DNA of 64,000 bases from Halomonas sp. TD01 (GCF_923868895.1 NZ_OV350343.1:930001-994000); one strand, 5' to 3'. Shown: positions 8,268 to 17,807, numbered from the stretch's first letter. Made by a program: numbers and translations. The notes: generated from the sequence alone by a model not told the origin.

Positions 8268-8757
8268 CATTTATCATAAAGCTTCAAAACTAAATTTTAT
8301 TTATACAATACGAGAGGCGTTAATAGGCTTTGGATTTAAACTGTCTAGCCACTTATACATATTATTTAAAACTGGACCAGCGTGGAATATTCGCGTAGAG
8401 CAACTACTTGCATACCCGACTGATAGCTTGGGATTTAGTTTGGGGTGTTTTTTATCACAGCACGAATTTGAACCTCAACCGCATTGCGAAAATCATGATA
8501 TTTTTCATATTTTGACGGGTTACTCTACCAATACGGCCCAAGAGATAGCTATGCAATATTGGTTATGGGGGAATGGAAAGCGTAGCATTTACTCGGCTCT
8601 GGCAATGTTTGTCGGGATAATGTTTTACCCTGATCACTATGGACTGTTTGTAAGCTCCTATCGCAAAGGCACTTGGCATATTGCTATACATAACATTGAT
8701 TATAAAAATAAATTATCATTACCTATTTCAAATTTTAAGATTAAATTAAAATCATGA
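8260..8757 (+). CDS. Coq4-family-like protein in the effector/immunity cassette
   Basis: 165 residues from the ATG at 8260 (a GTG at 8254 adds two residues). The central text HDIFHILTGY...AQEIAMQYWLWGNGKRS gives HDxxH(x11)E, the zinc-site signature of the Coq4 family, which works in ubiquinone biosynthesis and handles lipid-like quinone precursors. Bacterial Coq4-like proteins exist outside ubiquinone operons, with unknown roles. Here it overlaps the second immunity gene by 8 bases and shares its AT-rich composition, so it travelled with the toxin cassette. It could be a third immunity factor, a lipid-modifying accessory or an unrelated passenger; the sequence does not decide. Confidence 0.65.
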   Translation: MTNIYHKASKLNFIYTIREALIGFGFKLSSHLYILFKTGPAWNIRVEQLLAYPTDSLGFSLGCFLSQHEFEPQPHCENHDIFHILTGYSTNTAQEIAMQYWLWGNGKRSIYSALAMFVGIMFYPDHYGLFVSSYRKGTWHIAIHNIDYKNKLSLPISNFKIKLKS

Positions 8758-8900
8758 ATTAATAGAAGGACACTCTCAGTCATGGTAAATCTGAGACGAG
8801 AGAACACTTTAACTTTCGTGACCAGCGCTGGCAAAGAGTTGTGATAATATAACGAGGTTGCTCAGCCTGAAACCCAACGTCTGTGAAAAATAGCCTAACC

Positions 8901-9290
8901 TCACAGCCTCTTAATTACATATTTATTTGTCAGATAGGCAATACTCACCGCCAGTGCTATACCGACAAAATTTGCGGCCAAGTCAAGAAGGTCAAATGTG
9001 CGAGACGGAATAAATAGTTGGCTGAACTCTTCACCAATGGTGAACAATGCGACAAGTACCGCACCATAATAAATGTTCAACTTTCCACACTGAAACGCTC
9101 GAAACTTCGAACCAACCACGGCTGCTAGTGTAAGAAAGCCAAACAATCCCATATGCCCCAGCTTATCGCCATACGGGATGCTCCGAATAAAATCGAAAAA
9201 TAGGCTATTTCCGCCAGTGTTAGCTAAATAGAGGATCCATAATATAAAAACAAAAAAGCACACAGCGCTTGCTGATATTAATTTATACAC
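8901..9290 (-). CDS. VanZ-like family membrane protein
   Basis: 129 residues, four hydrophobic segments. The text GDKLGHMGLFGFLTLA and GEEFSQLFIPSRTFDLLDLAANFVG (shown as landmarks) matches small single-domain VanZ-like proteins, where the conserved acidic EE and the D-x-x-D-x-x-A-N motif recur. VanZ confers teicoplanin resistance in Gram-positives, but the role of these small proteobacterial relatives is unknown. It faces the effector cassette tail to tail. Confidence 0.8.
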   Translation of the reverse strand: MYKLISASAVCFFVFILWILYLANTGGNSLFFDFIRSIPYGDKLGHMGLFGFLTLAAVVGSKFRAFQCGKLNIYYGAVLVALFTIGEEFSQLFIPSRTFDLLDLAANFVGIALAVSIAYLTNKYVIKRL

Positions 9291-9398
9291 ACATCACGCC
9301 TTAAACTTAACTATTGGTTCTTATTCCCGAATGCTCCGACACTGGTTGGCGCACGCGGATGGAGTTTTCTTGATGCTTGGCAGTGATATTACCACTAC

Positions 9399-9415
9399 CC
9401 GCCTGCCGCAGGCGG
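9399..9415. repeat. Small GC-rich hairpin
   Basis: CCGCCTG (9399-9405) and CAGGCGG (9409-9415) with a 3-base loop, lying between the VanZ-like and GIY-YIG genes. There is no T tract, so it is either a weak terminator element or a small dispersed palindrome. Confidence 0.4.
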
Positions 9416-9454
9416 TTACCTCCTGAGAAAAGCGTCCGCACTATGGTTACTAAC

Positions 9455-9745
9455 TTATAACGTGTAAGGCCACTGAGTGGCCCATTCACGTTTTCGACTT
9501 GGCGTTTGACGCTTGAGCGCATATTCAGCGCGGCTGGCCGCTGCGCGATCTGTAAACGGCTGCGCGCCGAGCAGTGCCAGCGGAGGGTTGGCGCGGGTAT
9601 AGCGGGCGCCTTTACCATCGCAGTGCGCTTGGTAACGTTTCGCTAGGTTATTGGTAATCCCCACATAGGTGCCACGCTTGCACTCAAGTAAGTAGAGGTA
9701 CCATTGGGAATTAGTCGTTGTGGAATTAGCGGTTTGGCTATTCAC
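9455..9745 (-). CDS. GIY-YIG nuclease domain protein
   Basis: 96 residues, one domain. [27 protein letters not shown] contains the paired Y-L-Y and Y-V-G (GIY-YIG) strands with a following Arg; [16 protein letters not shown] and a Glu in SRAEYALK complete the YhbQ/UPF0213 pattern. These small nucleases act on DNA structures, and E. coli YhbQ is the named relative. The start overlaps the ychJ stop by 8 bases, so both share a transcript. Confidence 0.85.
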   Translation of the reverse strand: MNSQTANSTTTNSQWYLYLLECKRGTYVGITNNLAKRYQAHCDGKGARYTRANPPLALLGAQPFTDRAAASRAEYALKRQTPSRKREWATQWPYTL

Positions 9746-10211
9746 CGCAACAACTCTTTATTTTTCGACCGCTGCCACATAGGCAGCGTTCGTTTCGCCG
9801 TGGTTTAAGGCGCTCGATGGTCGGCACGCCATCCACATACCACCAGCGCCCATCTTCAAACACAAAGCGTGAGCTTTCTTCCAGCACATGCCAGCGGTTT
9901 TGTTCACGAAAATAGGCTAAAAAATGTACCGTGCCCTGCCCATCTTTTGCTGGCGGTGCCGCAACAATCGTGAGCGCTTTCCACTGAGTGTCTGGGTCGG
10001 ACGCTAGCTGCCCTGGCCGCGTTGATGCATGCCAAGTGGCAAGTAGGTAATCACGGCTATTCAACGCAAATGCTGTATAACGCGAACGCATTAGCGCTTC
10101 CGGCGTAGGTACCGTTGCACCTTGATGATAAGGCTGGCAACACGCCGTGAATGCAGCACCACTGCCACACGGGCAGTTGCCTGACGTTGAGACTGGCGTT
10201 GAAAGCGTCAT
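9738..10211 (-). CDS. YchJ family protein with two SEC-C motifs
   Basis: 157 residues. A zinc-binding SEC-C motif lies at each end: [13 protein letters not shown] near residue 14 and [13 protein letters not shown] at the C-terminus, with the NTF2-like YchJ core between them ([25 protein letters not shown]). This is the normal YchJ layout and length. The biochemical role of YchJ is not established. It is divergent from the gene at 10366, so the 154-base gap holds both promoters. Confidence 0.88.
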   Translation of the reverse strand: MTLSTPVSTSGNCPCGSGAAFTACCQPYHQGATVPTPEALMRSRYTAFALNSRDYLLATWHASTRPGQLASDPDTQWKALTIVAAPPAKDGQGTVHFLAYFREQNRWHVLEESSRFVFEDGRWWYVDGVPTIERLKPRRNERCLCGSGRKIKSCCGE

Positions 10212-10365
10212 ATTGAAAGCTCTGTATTCTTTGGTTTATTGATTTGGTATACGTTTTGTTTCGGTATTGGCACAGAGTTAGGTATAGTACCAGAGCTACA
10301 TCATCAGACAGACGGAGTACGACACACGATCGATCATTCTTTCCAAACGCAGTGGAGGTTCTCCT

Positions 10366-10677
10366 ATGAAGGTTTACAAACCCGAATGGCAGTGCACGTT
10401 TAGCGTAAACGAAGGCGCGGTAGAATCAGCAACCTGGAAAGAGCGAATCGCGTGGCGGCTTAGACAAATCGCCGATCGACTAGAAGGCGGTGGCCGTACG
10501 GTAAAAATCGACTACAACGTCTCTCCGCACGTTAGCCGAGACGAAGTCGATACCTGTTTGGAAAAAGGGTTTGAAGTGACTCAGCGGCTGCTGACTCAGC
10601 TTGCCCGCCAACAGGCCTGCGAAGATGTGATGCGCCATGCGAAAGCAGAGCTTTATGAAGAGCAACATCAGCACTAG
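10366..10677 (+). CDS. Hypothetical protein, 103 residues
   Basis: Start fixed by a strong GGAGG Shine-Dalgarno eight bases before the ATG. It is a soluble, charged protein: an amphipathic helix (TWKERIAWRLRQIADRLEGG) follows a short strand, then two more helices. There are no membrane segments or catalytic motifs. I recognise no family with certainty. It is monocistronic, with a good terminator shared with the convergent argE-like gene. Confidence 0.7.
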   Translation: MKVYKPEWQCTFSVNEGAVESATWKERIAWRLRQIADRLEGGGRTVKIDYNVSPHVSRDEVDTCLEKGFEVTQRLLTQLARQQACEDVMRHAKAELYEEQHQH

Positions 10678-10706
10678 TTGTAATAAGCATCATAGAAATG
10701 TTTCAG

Positions 10707-10745
10707 AAAAACACCCGCCCGTTTAACCATTGGCGGGTGTTTTTT
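10707..10745. terminator. Bidirectional intrinsic terminator
   Basis: A 13-pair stem (10707-10719 with 10732-10744, core ACACCCGCC/GGCGGGTGT) and a 12-base loop, with A-run and T-run on opposite sides. It can end both the plus-strand gene before it and the minus-strand argE-like gene after it. Confidence 0.85.
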
Positions 10746-10783
10746 ATTGTGCGCTATTTATATTACGGACTCATTAGCAGCCA

Positions 10784-11953
10784 TCATCCCGAATAGGATG
10801 TTTCTAACGCCTGCCCTAATCGCTGCATAAACGCCGTGCATTCATACAACTGGGCCGTCTCAATATACTCATCGGGTTGATGCGCCTGGGCGATGCTGCC
10901 CGGCCCTAAAATAATGGTTTGCAATCCCTGACCCTGGAACTGCCCAGCCTCGGTGGCGTATGCCACCGCATGCTGACAGCAACTGCTAGGCAAATGGTCT
11001 TTAGCCAAGCGTAGTACCTGATCGTTATCTCGGTCGGCCAGCCCCGGCACTGTCACGTTTAACGGCTCTGTGGTCATCTCTACCGTTTTACCTTTTGCAG
11101 TTAGCTCCTCGCTAAGCTGTTCGCAATATGCCTCAAAGCGTGCATATATTTCGTCGAAGGTGTCCGTGGGTAGGTGGCGAATTTCCCACTCGAATTGGCA
11201 CTCCCGCGCCATAATATTGATTGCCGTGCCACCCTTTATTTTGCCCACATGCAGACTGGTGTGCGGCACGTTAAAGGCCTCGTCGACGCGCCCCTCTTCC
11301 ACCAATGCCGCCATCGTGTCTTCAATAAACGTGACGAGCCTTGCCGCAACATGGATAGCTGACGTGCCTTGATTCACTTGGCTACTGTGGGCCTCCCGAC
11401 CAATCACGGTGGTGCGCAGATTAGTTGCGCCTTTTTGAGCGACCACAGGCTGCATGCTGGTAGGTTCACCAACAATTACGTGGGCGGTGGTGGAGTAGTG
11501 CTCGTAAAAGCGTTGAATAAGACTAGGTGCGCCCACACAGCCGATTTCTTCGTCATAAGAAAACCCGAAAAAGATAGGCTGCTTCAGCGACGCATTGACC
11601 CAGGTAGGCACCATGGCTAACGCACAGGCAATAAAGCCTTTCATATCACAGGTGCCACGCCCGTAAAGACGGCCATCGCCGCCATCACGTAAAGTAAACG
11701 GGTCGCTAGACCATGGCTGACCTGCCACCGGCACCACGTCGGTATGCCCAGAAAGCATCACGCCGCCAGGGACGTCCGGACCTACGCGGGCAATCAGGTT
11801 GGCTTTGGTTCCACACGGGCTCATCACCCGCTCTGAAGCAACACCATAATCTGCTAAATAGTGCTCAACGAATTCAATTAAGGCTAAATTTGATCCACTT
11901 GAGGTGGTATCGAATGATACCAGCTTCGCTAGTAATGTGGTCGCGTCAGTCAT
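10784..11953 (-). CDS. argE: Acetylornithine deacetylase
   Basis: 389 residues from the MTDATTLLAKLV start; two upstream in-frame ATGs (11980, 11995) would add 9 or 14 residues of unconserved text. M20-family metal motifs: SGHTDVVPV, GRGTCDMKGF and FSYDEEIGCVGA, then GEPTSMQP and a C-terminal AYATEAGQF and HQPDEY, all typical of ArgE. It hydrolyses N-acetylornithine to ornithine in arginine synthesis. No other arg gene is adjacent. A sequence-only call cannot exclude a related N-acyl amino acid deacylase. Confidence 0.82.
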   Translation of the reverse strand: MTDATTLLAKLVSFDTTSSGSNLALIEFVEHYLADYGVASERVMSPCGTKANLIARVGPDVPGGVMLSGHTDVVPVAGQPWSSDPFTLRDGGDGRLYGRGTCDMKGFIACALAMVPTWVNASLKQPIFFGFSYDEEIGCVGAPSLIQRFYEHYSTTAHVIVGEPTSMQPVVAQKGATNLRTTVIGREAHSSQVNQGTSAIHVAARLVTFIEDTMAALVEEGRVDEAFNVPHTSLHVGKIKGGTAINIMARECQFEWEIRHLPTDTFDEIYARFEAYCEQLSEELTAKGKTVEMTTEPLNVTVPGLADRDNDQVLRLAKDHLPSSCCQHAVAYATEAGQFQGQGLQTIILGPGSIAQAHQPDEYIETAQLYECTAFMQRLGQALETSYSG

Positions 11954-11989
11954 GCTGCTCTCGTTAGTTAGGCTCTTCATATCACTTTG

Positions 11990-12034
11990 TCTCACATCAC
12001 CCTATCTCAAATCACCCTATCTCAAATCACCCTA
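11990..12034. repeat. Three tandem 15-bp repeats upstream of argE
   Basis: The unit TCTCAAATCACCCTA occurs three times in a row (11990-12004, 12005-12019, 12020-12034), the first copy with one change. It lies in the argE 5' region, which also precedes the ugp operon. It could be an array of binding sites or slippage product. Confidence 0.8.
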
Positions 12035-12088
12035 TCACCGCCATTCACCTTTTCCTATTCAGCAGGTCGGCGGCCAGCTAAACGTTGA

Positions 12089-12106
12089 CTGTCACGTCGA
12101 GTTCAT
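12089..12106 (+). promoter_or_regulatory. Weak Pho-box-like site before ugpB
   Basis: CTGTCAC-GTCG-AGTTCAT resembles the PhoB direct repeat (two CTGTCAT halves spaced by four bases); the first half matches well, the second about half. The site lies about 95 bases before the ugpB start, and ugp operons are PhoB targets in E. coli. Low confidence. Confidence 0.3.
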
Positions 12107-12199
12107 CGTGCATTCATGAAAACGTCATCTACACTTTCTACTGTTCAGTGCACCCAAAAACTTAATAAACGTACTGCGAACGACCCACAAGGAGCCGTT

Positions 12200-13525
12200 A
12201 TGTCTCGTTTCACACTGCACGCGCTTGCCCTAGGGGTGGCTACCGCCACGTTTAGCCTTTCTGCCCATTCCGCGACCGAAGTCACTTGGTGGCACGCCAT
12301 GGGAGGCCAGCTTGGTGAAATCCTTGAAGAAATGACGGAGGAGTTTAACGCCTCTCAGGATGATTACCGTGTAACGCCTAGCTATCGCGGCAATTATACC
12401 GAAACGATGACCGGTGCCATTGCGGCGTTCCGTGCAGGCGAACAGCCCCATATTCTCCAAGTATTCGAAGTCGGCACAGGCACTATGATGAATGCTGATG
12501 GCGCCATTTATCCGGTGTATCAGCTAATGGAAGATCATGGCCGGGCGTTTGATCGCGACGCTTTCCTTCCTGCGGTAGTCGGTTACTACACCGACACAAA
12601 CGGCAACATGCTGTCGTTCCCGTTCAACTCCTCTACGCCGATTATGTATTACAACCGTGACGTGTTTGAGGAGGCAGGTTTAGACCCTGAGCAGCCGCCG
12701 CAAACCTGGAACGAAGTGGCGGAGTACGCAACTCAAATTACCGAATCGGGTGCTGCCAACTGTGGTTTCACCACCTCATGGCCGAGCTGGGTGATGCTGG
12801 AAAACTTCTCTGCCATGCATAACTCGCCGCTAGGGACGTTAGAAAACGGTTTTGGCGGGATAGAAACAGAGTTCAACTTCAACAATGAACTGGTGGCCCG
12901 CCACTGGGATAATTTGAAGACGTGGCAAGATGCAAACGCCTTTAACTGGGGCGGCCCTGGTTCCGGGCCAGACTCTGAACCGCTGTTTTACTCACAAGAG
13001 TGTGCGATTTTCTTTGGCTCTTCTGCATCCCGCGCAGATGTCGCTGCTAATTCCGACTTTGAAGTCGGTTTCGGTATGCAGCCCTACTATGACGACGTTG
13101 ATGGTGCGCCACAGAACTCCATCATTGGCGGTGCCACCCTGTGGGCACTGCAAGGCCACACCGATGACGAATATGAAGCCGTTGCTGCCTTCTTTGAGTA
13201 CCTCTCACAACCTGAAGTACAAGCCGAGTGGCACCAGCAAACCGGTTACTTGCCAATCACCCAAGCGGCGTGGGACTTGAGCGAAGAGCAGGGCTACTAC
13301 GATGAGAACCCGGGCGCCGATATCTCTCTGAAGCAGATGACGCTAAACGAGCCGACTGAAAACTCGAAGGGCCTGCGATTTGGTAACTTTGTACAGATCC
13401 GCGACATCATCTCCGAAGAGATGGAGGCCGTGATGACCGGTGCTAAATCTGGCCAAGAAGCTGCCGATTCTGCGGTTGAACGTGGTAATCGATTGCTGCG
13501 CGACTTTCAATCAGCCAACCAGTAA
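12200..13525 (+). CDS. ugpB: Sn-glycerol-3-phosphate ABC transporter, binding protein
   Basis: 441 residues from the ATG at 12200 behind AAGGAG; an in-frame upstream ATG at 12116 would hide the signal peptide. Residues 1-23 are a Sec signal peptide ending SAHSA. The mature part (EVTWWHAMGG, FEVGTGTMM, PFNSSTPIMYYNRD, GGATLWAL) matches UgpB-type family 1 binding proteins. It captures glycerol-3-phosphate or its diesters in the periplasm for UgpAEC. The G3P specificity is inferred from similarity to UgpB and the gene order. Confidence 0.88.
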   Translation: MSRFTLHALALGVATATFSLSAHSATEVTWWHAMGGQLGEILEEMTEEFNASQDDYRVTPSYRGNYTETMTGAIAAFRAGEQPHILQVFEVGTGTMMNADGAIYPVYQLMEDHGRAFDRDAFLPAVVGYYTDTNGNMLSFPFNSSTPIMYYNRDVFEEAGLDPEQPPQTWNEVAEYATQITESGAANCGFTTSWPSWVMLENFSAMHNSPLGTLENGFGGIETEFNFNNELVARHWDNLKTWQDANAFNWGGPGSGPDSEPLFYSQECAIFFGSSASRADVAANSDFEVGFGMQPYYDDVDGAPQNSIIGGATLWALQGHTDDEYEAVAAFFEYLSQPEVQAEWHQQTGYLPITQAAWDLSEEQGYYDENPGADISLKQMTLNEPTENSKGLRFGNFVQIRDIISEEMEAVMTGAKSGQEAADSAVERGNRLLRDFQSANQ

Positions 13526-13539
13526 GTAAGCACCCGCTC

Positions 13540-13574
13540 CGCCGCCTGCCCCTGGCAGGCGGCGAGCCTTTTTT
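13540..13574 (+). terminator. Hairpin between ugpB and ugpA
   Basis: An 11-pair stem (CGCCGCCTGCC at 13540-13550 with GGCAGGCGGCG at 13554-13564) and a 3-base loop, followed after four bases by a run of seven T. It probably terminates most transcripts after ugpB so that binding protein outnumbers the permease. Confidence 0.75.
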
Positions 13575-13623
13575 TAAGTGCCCCACTTATTGGTGCCGTT
13601 TATAGACGCAGGATACGTCGCCT

Positions 13624-14508
13624 ATGCAAACCAAACGCATGACCTTTCCTGGGCGCTTTTTGCCCTACGCCCTGCTGGCTCCTCAGGTCATTGTCACGCT
13701 GATTTTCTTTATTTGGCCTGCCGGTCAAGCGCTTTACCAGTCACTGCTGCGGGAAGATGCCTTTGGGCTACGCACCACCTTTGTGGGCTTAGAAAACTTT
13801 GCGCGACTCTTTCGCGATGGCGCTTATCTCAACTCGCTCTCTGTCACGGTGGTGTTTGCGGTAGGTACCACGCTGCTTTCCATGTCCGTTGCACTGCTGT
13901 TAGCTAGCACGGTTAATCGCATGATCCGATCACGCAGCACCTACACCACGCTGCTGGTGTGGCCCTACGCGATTGCCCCCGCCATTGCCGGTGTGCTGTG
14001 GTGGTTTATCTTCAACCCTTCAATTGGCATTGTGCCTTACATACTGGACATGGTCGGCTACCAGTGGAACCACCGCACCTCTGGCGCAGATGCCATGATG
14101 CTGGTGATTTTTGCCGCCGCCTGGAAGCAGATTTCTTATAACTTTCTGTTCTTCCTCGCAGGCTTACAGTCGATACCCCAGTCGCTCATTGAAGCGGCAG
14201 CTATTGATGGCGCAAGCCCCATAAAACGGTTCTGGACCATCGTTTTCCCACTGCTAACACCCACCACCTTCTTTTTGATGGTGGTCAACGTGGTTTACGC
14301 CATGTTCGATACGTTCGGCATTATCCACGCCACCACTCAGGGCGGCCCTGCCCAAGCGACCAACACGCTGGTCTATAAGGTCTACGCCGATGGCTTCGTA
14401 GGCTTGAACTTAGGCTCATCGGCCGCTCAGTCGGTGACTTTAATGGCCATTGTAGTCGCCCTTACGGTGGTGCAGTTCCGCTTTATTGAACGACGGGTGA
14501 ATTACTAA
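13624..14508 (+). CDS. ugpA: Sn-glycerol-3-phosphate ABC transporter, permease UgpA
   Basis: 294 residues with six predicted membrane segments. The inner-membrane permease loop motif [20 protein letters not shown] (EAA-G family motif near 190-210) docks on the ATPase. It forms the channel together with UgpE. It is the second gene of the operon, after the ugpB hairpin. Confidence 0.9.
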   Translation: MQTKRMTFPGRFLPYALLAPQVIVTLIFFIWPAGQALYQSLLREDAFGLRTTFVGLENFARLFRDGAYLNSLSVTVVFAVGTTLLSMSVALLLASTVNRMIRSRSTYTTLLVWPYAIAPAIAGVLWWFIFNPSIGIVPYILDMVGYQWNHRTSGADAMMLVIFAAAWKQISYNFLFFLAGLQSIPQSLIEAAAIDGASPIKRFWTIVFPLLTPTTFFLMVVNVVYAMFDTFGIIHATTQGGPAQATNTLVYKVYADGFVGLNLGSSAAQSVTLMAIVVALTVVQFRFIERRVNY

Positions 14509-14551
14509 TGCCGTTTGTCTACCAACTACTTACTAACAAAAGAGCCTTGTG

Positions 14552-15394
14552 ATGGTTGAGAACCGACCCTGGGCGAATTTTTTTGCCCACCTCACATTAA
14601 TGCTTGGCGTCGCAGTGGTGGTGTTCCCCGTGTACGTTGCGCTAGTGGCATCTACCCAGGCACCAGGCGATTTGCTACGCGGCACGCTGCCGATGCTGCC
14701 CGGCGCCCATGGCATCGAAAACTTTACCCGTATGTGGCAGTCCGGCGTTTCCAACGCAGGTGCCCCACCAGCAGGCATGATGTTGTGGAACAGTTTTGTT
14801 ATGGCCATGGCAATTACCGTAGGAAAACTGTCGATCTCGCTACTGTCGGCGTTTGCGATTGTTTACTTCCGCTTTCGTTTTCGGATGTTCTTCTTCTGGC
14901 TAATTTTCATCACGCTGATGCTGCCCGTCGAAGTACGCATTATTCCGACGTTTCAGGTCGTCGCAGATCTCAATATGTTGAACAGCTTCGCGGGTCTCTC
15001 AATCCCACTGATTGCCTCGGCAACGGCGACGTTCCTATTTCGTCAGTTCTTTATGACGATTCCGGAAGAGATGCTGGAAGCGGCCCGAGTCGATGGTGCT
15101 GGTCCACTCAAGTTCTTTAAAGACATCCTTATGCCGCTATCCGTTACTAATATCGCGGCGCTGTTTGTGATCATGTTCATCTATGGCTGGAACCAATACC
15201 TGTGGCCACTGCTGATCACCACCGACCCTGACTATTACACCATTGTGATGGGCATTCAGCGCATGACCTCAGAAGAAAATCCCCAGTGGCACTTGATTAT
15301 GGCTGCCGTAGTAATGGCCGCCCTGCCCCCGGTACTGGTGATTCTGTTTATGCAACGCCTCTTTGTAAAAGGCCTGACCGAGACGGAGAAATAA
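14552..15394 (+). CDS. ugpE: Sn-glycerol-3-phosphate ABC transporter, permease UgpE
   Basis: 280 residues from the ATG at 14552; a GTG directly before it is the only alternative. It has six membrane segments and the permease EAA motif [20 protein letters not shown] near residue 175. It is a partner of UgpA. The stop precedes ugpC by two bases. Confidence 0.9.
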   Translation: MVENRPWANFFAHLTLMLGVAVVVFPVYVALVASTQAPGDLLRGTLPMLPGAHGIENFTRMWQSGVSNAGAPPAGMMLWNSFVMAMAITVGKLSISLLSAFAIVYFRFRFRMFFFWLIFITLMLPVEVRIIPTFQVVADLNMLNSFAGLSIPLIASATATFLFRQFFMTIPEEMLEAARVDGAGPLKFFKDILMPLSVTNIAALFVIMFIYGWNQYLWPLLITTDPDYYTIVMGIQRMTSEENPQWHLIMAAVVMAALPPVLVILFMQRLFVKGLTETEK

Positions 15395-15396
15395 CG

Positions 15397-16449
15397 ATGG
15401 CCAGCATTACCCTGGAAGGGCTAAAAAAAACCTATGCGGGCAACGTCGCTGCGGTCAAAGGGATCGACCTACAGATTGAAGACGGTGAATTTGTCGTACT
15501 TGTCGGACCATCCGGTTGCGGTAAGTCGACCTTGCTGCGGATGGTCGCCGGGCTTGAAACCATCACCGAAGGCACGCTAAAAATTGGCGATCGAGTAGTG
15601 AATAAGCTAGAGCCCGCCGAGCGCGATATTGCCATGGTGTTCCAAAACTACGCGCTTTATCCGCACATGACTGTCTACAACAACCTCGCTTATGGCTTAA
15701 AGAACCGAGGTTTCAAAAAAGACGACATTGATAAACGCGTACGTTTAGCGGCCAAGATGCTGGAAATTGAAGACTTCCTGGAGCGCAAACCCCGCAAGCT
15801 TTCCGGCGGCCAGCGCCAGCGGGTAGCGATGGGCCGAGCACTGGTCCGCGAGCCTTCAGCGTTCTTATTCGATGAACCGCTTTCCAACCTGGACGCCAAG
15901 CTGCGCGTACAAATGCGAGTAGAGATTAAACAGCTGCAACGTCGCCTAAAAACCACCAGCTTGTACGTAACCCATGATCAACTGGAAGCAATGACCCTGG
16001 GCGACCGTTTGGTGGTGCTGAATGCCGGGCAAATTGAGCAGGTAGGCACACCGATGGAGATCTACGCCCGTCCGGCCACGATGTTCGTTGCGGAATTTAT
16101 TGGCTCCCCGGCAATGAACATGTTGCCGTTGGATTATCTGCGTACTCAAAGCAGCAGCGTGCTTGAACACCTTCCCGAAGGCACCGACACCCTCGGCATT
16201 CGCCCAGACGACATGCACCTCACCGCACCCGAGGCACCCCATCTAGCGATCGACGCGACACTAATGCTCTTTGAAGCGGCAGGCGCGGAAAGCCATCTTT
16301 ACGTTAATCTCGTCGACAGCGAACAACCCACGGTGATTCGCACCACGGGCCAGCCAGCCGTTCGTGAAGGGGAAACATTGCGCTTCTATGTAACCCGCGA
16401 TGCACTTCATCCTTTTAACAGCACCACCCGAAAGCGCACCGGTAGTTAA
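15397..16449 (+). CDS. ugpC: Sn-glycerol-3-phosphate ABC transporter, ATPase UgpC
   Basis: 350 residues. Walker [10 protein letters not shown] (37-45), Q-loop [12 protein letters not shown], signature LSGGQRQR, Walker [13 protein letters not shown] and H-loop VTHDQLEA are all intact, followed by the MalK/UgpC-type C-terminal regulatory domain ([17 protein letters not shown]). It powers uptake through UgpA/UgpE. A GGAG site lies nine bases before the ATG. Confidence 0.92.
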   Translation: MASITLEGLKKTYAGNVAAVKGIDLQIEDGEFVVLVGPSGCGKSTLLRMVAGLETITEGTLKIGDRVVNKLEPAERDIAMVFQNYALYPHMTVYNNLAYGLKNRGFKKDDIDKRVRLAAKMLEIEDFLERKPRKLSGGQRQRVAMGRALVREPSAFLFDEPLSNLDAKLRVQMRVEIKQLQRRLKTTSLYVTHDQLEAMTLGDRLVVLNAGQIEQVGTPMEIYARPATMFVAEFIGSPAMNMLPLDYLRTQSSSVLEHLPEGTDTLGIRPDDMHLTAPEAPHLAIDATLMLFEAAGAESHLYVNLVDSEQPTVIRTTGQPAVREGETLRFYVTRDALHPFNSTTRKRTGS

Positions 16450-16550
16450 CATCGTTTCTTAAGAAAAGTACGTCATCGGAGACTTCATGCGCTACGTTTG
16501 AGCTAATAACAACGACTCGCTGCCCAACTCGTTTTTTGTGCAGGTAGCGT

Positions 16551-17807
16551 ATGGATCTCTGCGATGAATACTGGTCTATGAAGACAGCATGTTATTGCCT
16601 CGACACCCTATACCGTGATCACTCCCGGCGCGTAAAGGCGACACTGATTCGCTTACTAGGGGATTTCGAGCTTGCCGAAGAAGCAACGCAGGATGCGTTT
16701 GTGGCAGCGGTTCAGCAATGGCCGTTGAACGGAACGCCCGACAATCCTCAAGCCTGGTTAATTCGTACCGGCTACCACTGTGGGATCAATCAGGTTCGCC
16801 AGCGTAGCGCAGCACGACGACGAGCTCATTTGCTGTTACCCCCCGAAGAGACACTGGATCTCGAACCCGCGACGATCCAAGACGATGCACTGCGACTGCT
16901 ATTCACGTGTTGTCACCCAAGCCTGAACATGGAAGCACGCGTTGCACTAACCCTGCGGGAAATGTGTGGCCTCACCACCGAGCAGGTGGCGAGTGTGTTA
17001 CTCATGAAACCCGCCACGCTGGCGCAACGCATCGTGCGCGCTAAACGCAAAATTCGCGATGCACGCATCCCCTACGCTGTGCCTGACAGCGAAGCGCTTC
17101 CCGAGCGCTTGCCGGATGTACTCCAGGTTATCTATTTAGTGTTCAACGAAGGCTACTCACGCAGCATGGGCAGCCATGTCGTCGATGTCAGTTTGACGAA
17201 GGAAGCCATGCGCCTAGGTGAGGCGTTAGCAAGGCTGCTACCCAGTGGCGAGGTGTTTGGATTAATGGCACTGATGCGGCTTAATGATGCGCGCCGCGAT
17301 GCACGCCAAGACAAGGCTGGTGATTTAGTCACCCTGGACGAACAAAACAGAGATTTGTGGCACCAAGAGGACATTCGTAGCGGCATTGAGTGGCTTGAGC
17401 AGGCGCTGGCCCTCACACCAACAGGCTACTACACCCTTCAAGCATCAATTGCCGCCGAACACTCCCAGGCTAGCAGCGCCGAGCAAACCGACTGGGGCAG
17501 AATCGTGAGGCTCTACGATGCCCTATGCCACCGCAACGCTTCACCAATTCTGGCACTGAATCGCGCAGTGGCCATTGCCATGAATGGTGCGCTGGCAATC
17601 GGCTTGCAGCATCTTGATGAATTGGCCCATCACCCGCAAATGAGCCGCTACCATCTATTTTATGCAGCACAAGCGGATTTACTGCGCCGCCTGGGTAGAC
17701 AAGATGCTGCTTGCAGCGCCTACCAACAGGCGCTGCTATTAGCCACGCTGGATCCCGAAAAACGCTTTCTGCTAAAGCGATTAAACGAACTAGAGCAATC
17801 TGCATAA
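16551..17807 (+). CDS. ECF42-type RNA polymerase sigma factor with C-terminal extension
   Basis: 418 residues. Residues 15-90 are sigma region 2 (LIRLLGDFELAEEATQDAF), about 110-170 region 4 (LTLREMCGLTTEQVASVLL, then TLAQRIVRAKRKIR), and the remaining 240 residues the DUF6596/TPR-like tail (YLVFNEGYS, ALTPTGYYTLQA, LNRAVA) of the ECF42 group. These factors have no dedicated anti-sigma; the tail is thought to control them, and they usually sit beside DGPF/YCII genes, exactly as here (next three genes). The start at 16551 follows AGG six bases upstream; ATG 16578 is possible. Confidence 0.9.
   Translation: MDLCDEYWSMKTACYCLDTLYRDHSRRVKATLIRLLGDFELAEEATQDAFVAAVQQWPLNGTPDNPQAWLIRTGYHCGINQVRQRSAARRRAHLLLPPEETLDLEPATIQDDALRLLFTCCHPSLNMEARVALTLREMCGLTTEQVASVLLMKPATLAQRIVRAKRKIRDARIPYAVPDSEALPERLPDVLQVIYLVFNEGYSRSMGSHVVDVSLTKEAMRLGEALARLLPSGEVFGLMALMRLNDARRDARQDKAGDLVTLDEQNRDLWHQEDIRSGIEWLEQALALTPTGYYTLQASIAAEHSQASSAEQTDWGRIVRLYDALCHRNASPILALNRAVAIAMNGALAIGLQHLDELAHHPQMSRYHLFYAAQADLLRRLGRQDAACSAYQQALLLATLDPEKRFLLKRLNELEQSA

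Noticed and set aside
9307..9618. 103-codon minus-strand frame overlapping the GIY-YIG gene
   Set aside because: Overlaps the conserved GIY-YIG gene in another frame and has no recognisable protein features.
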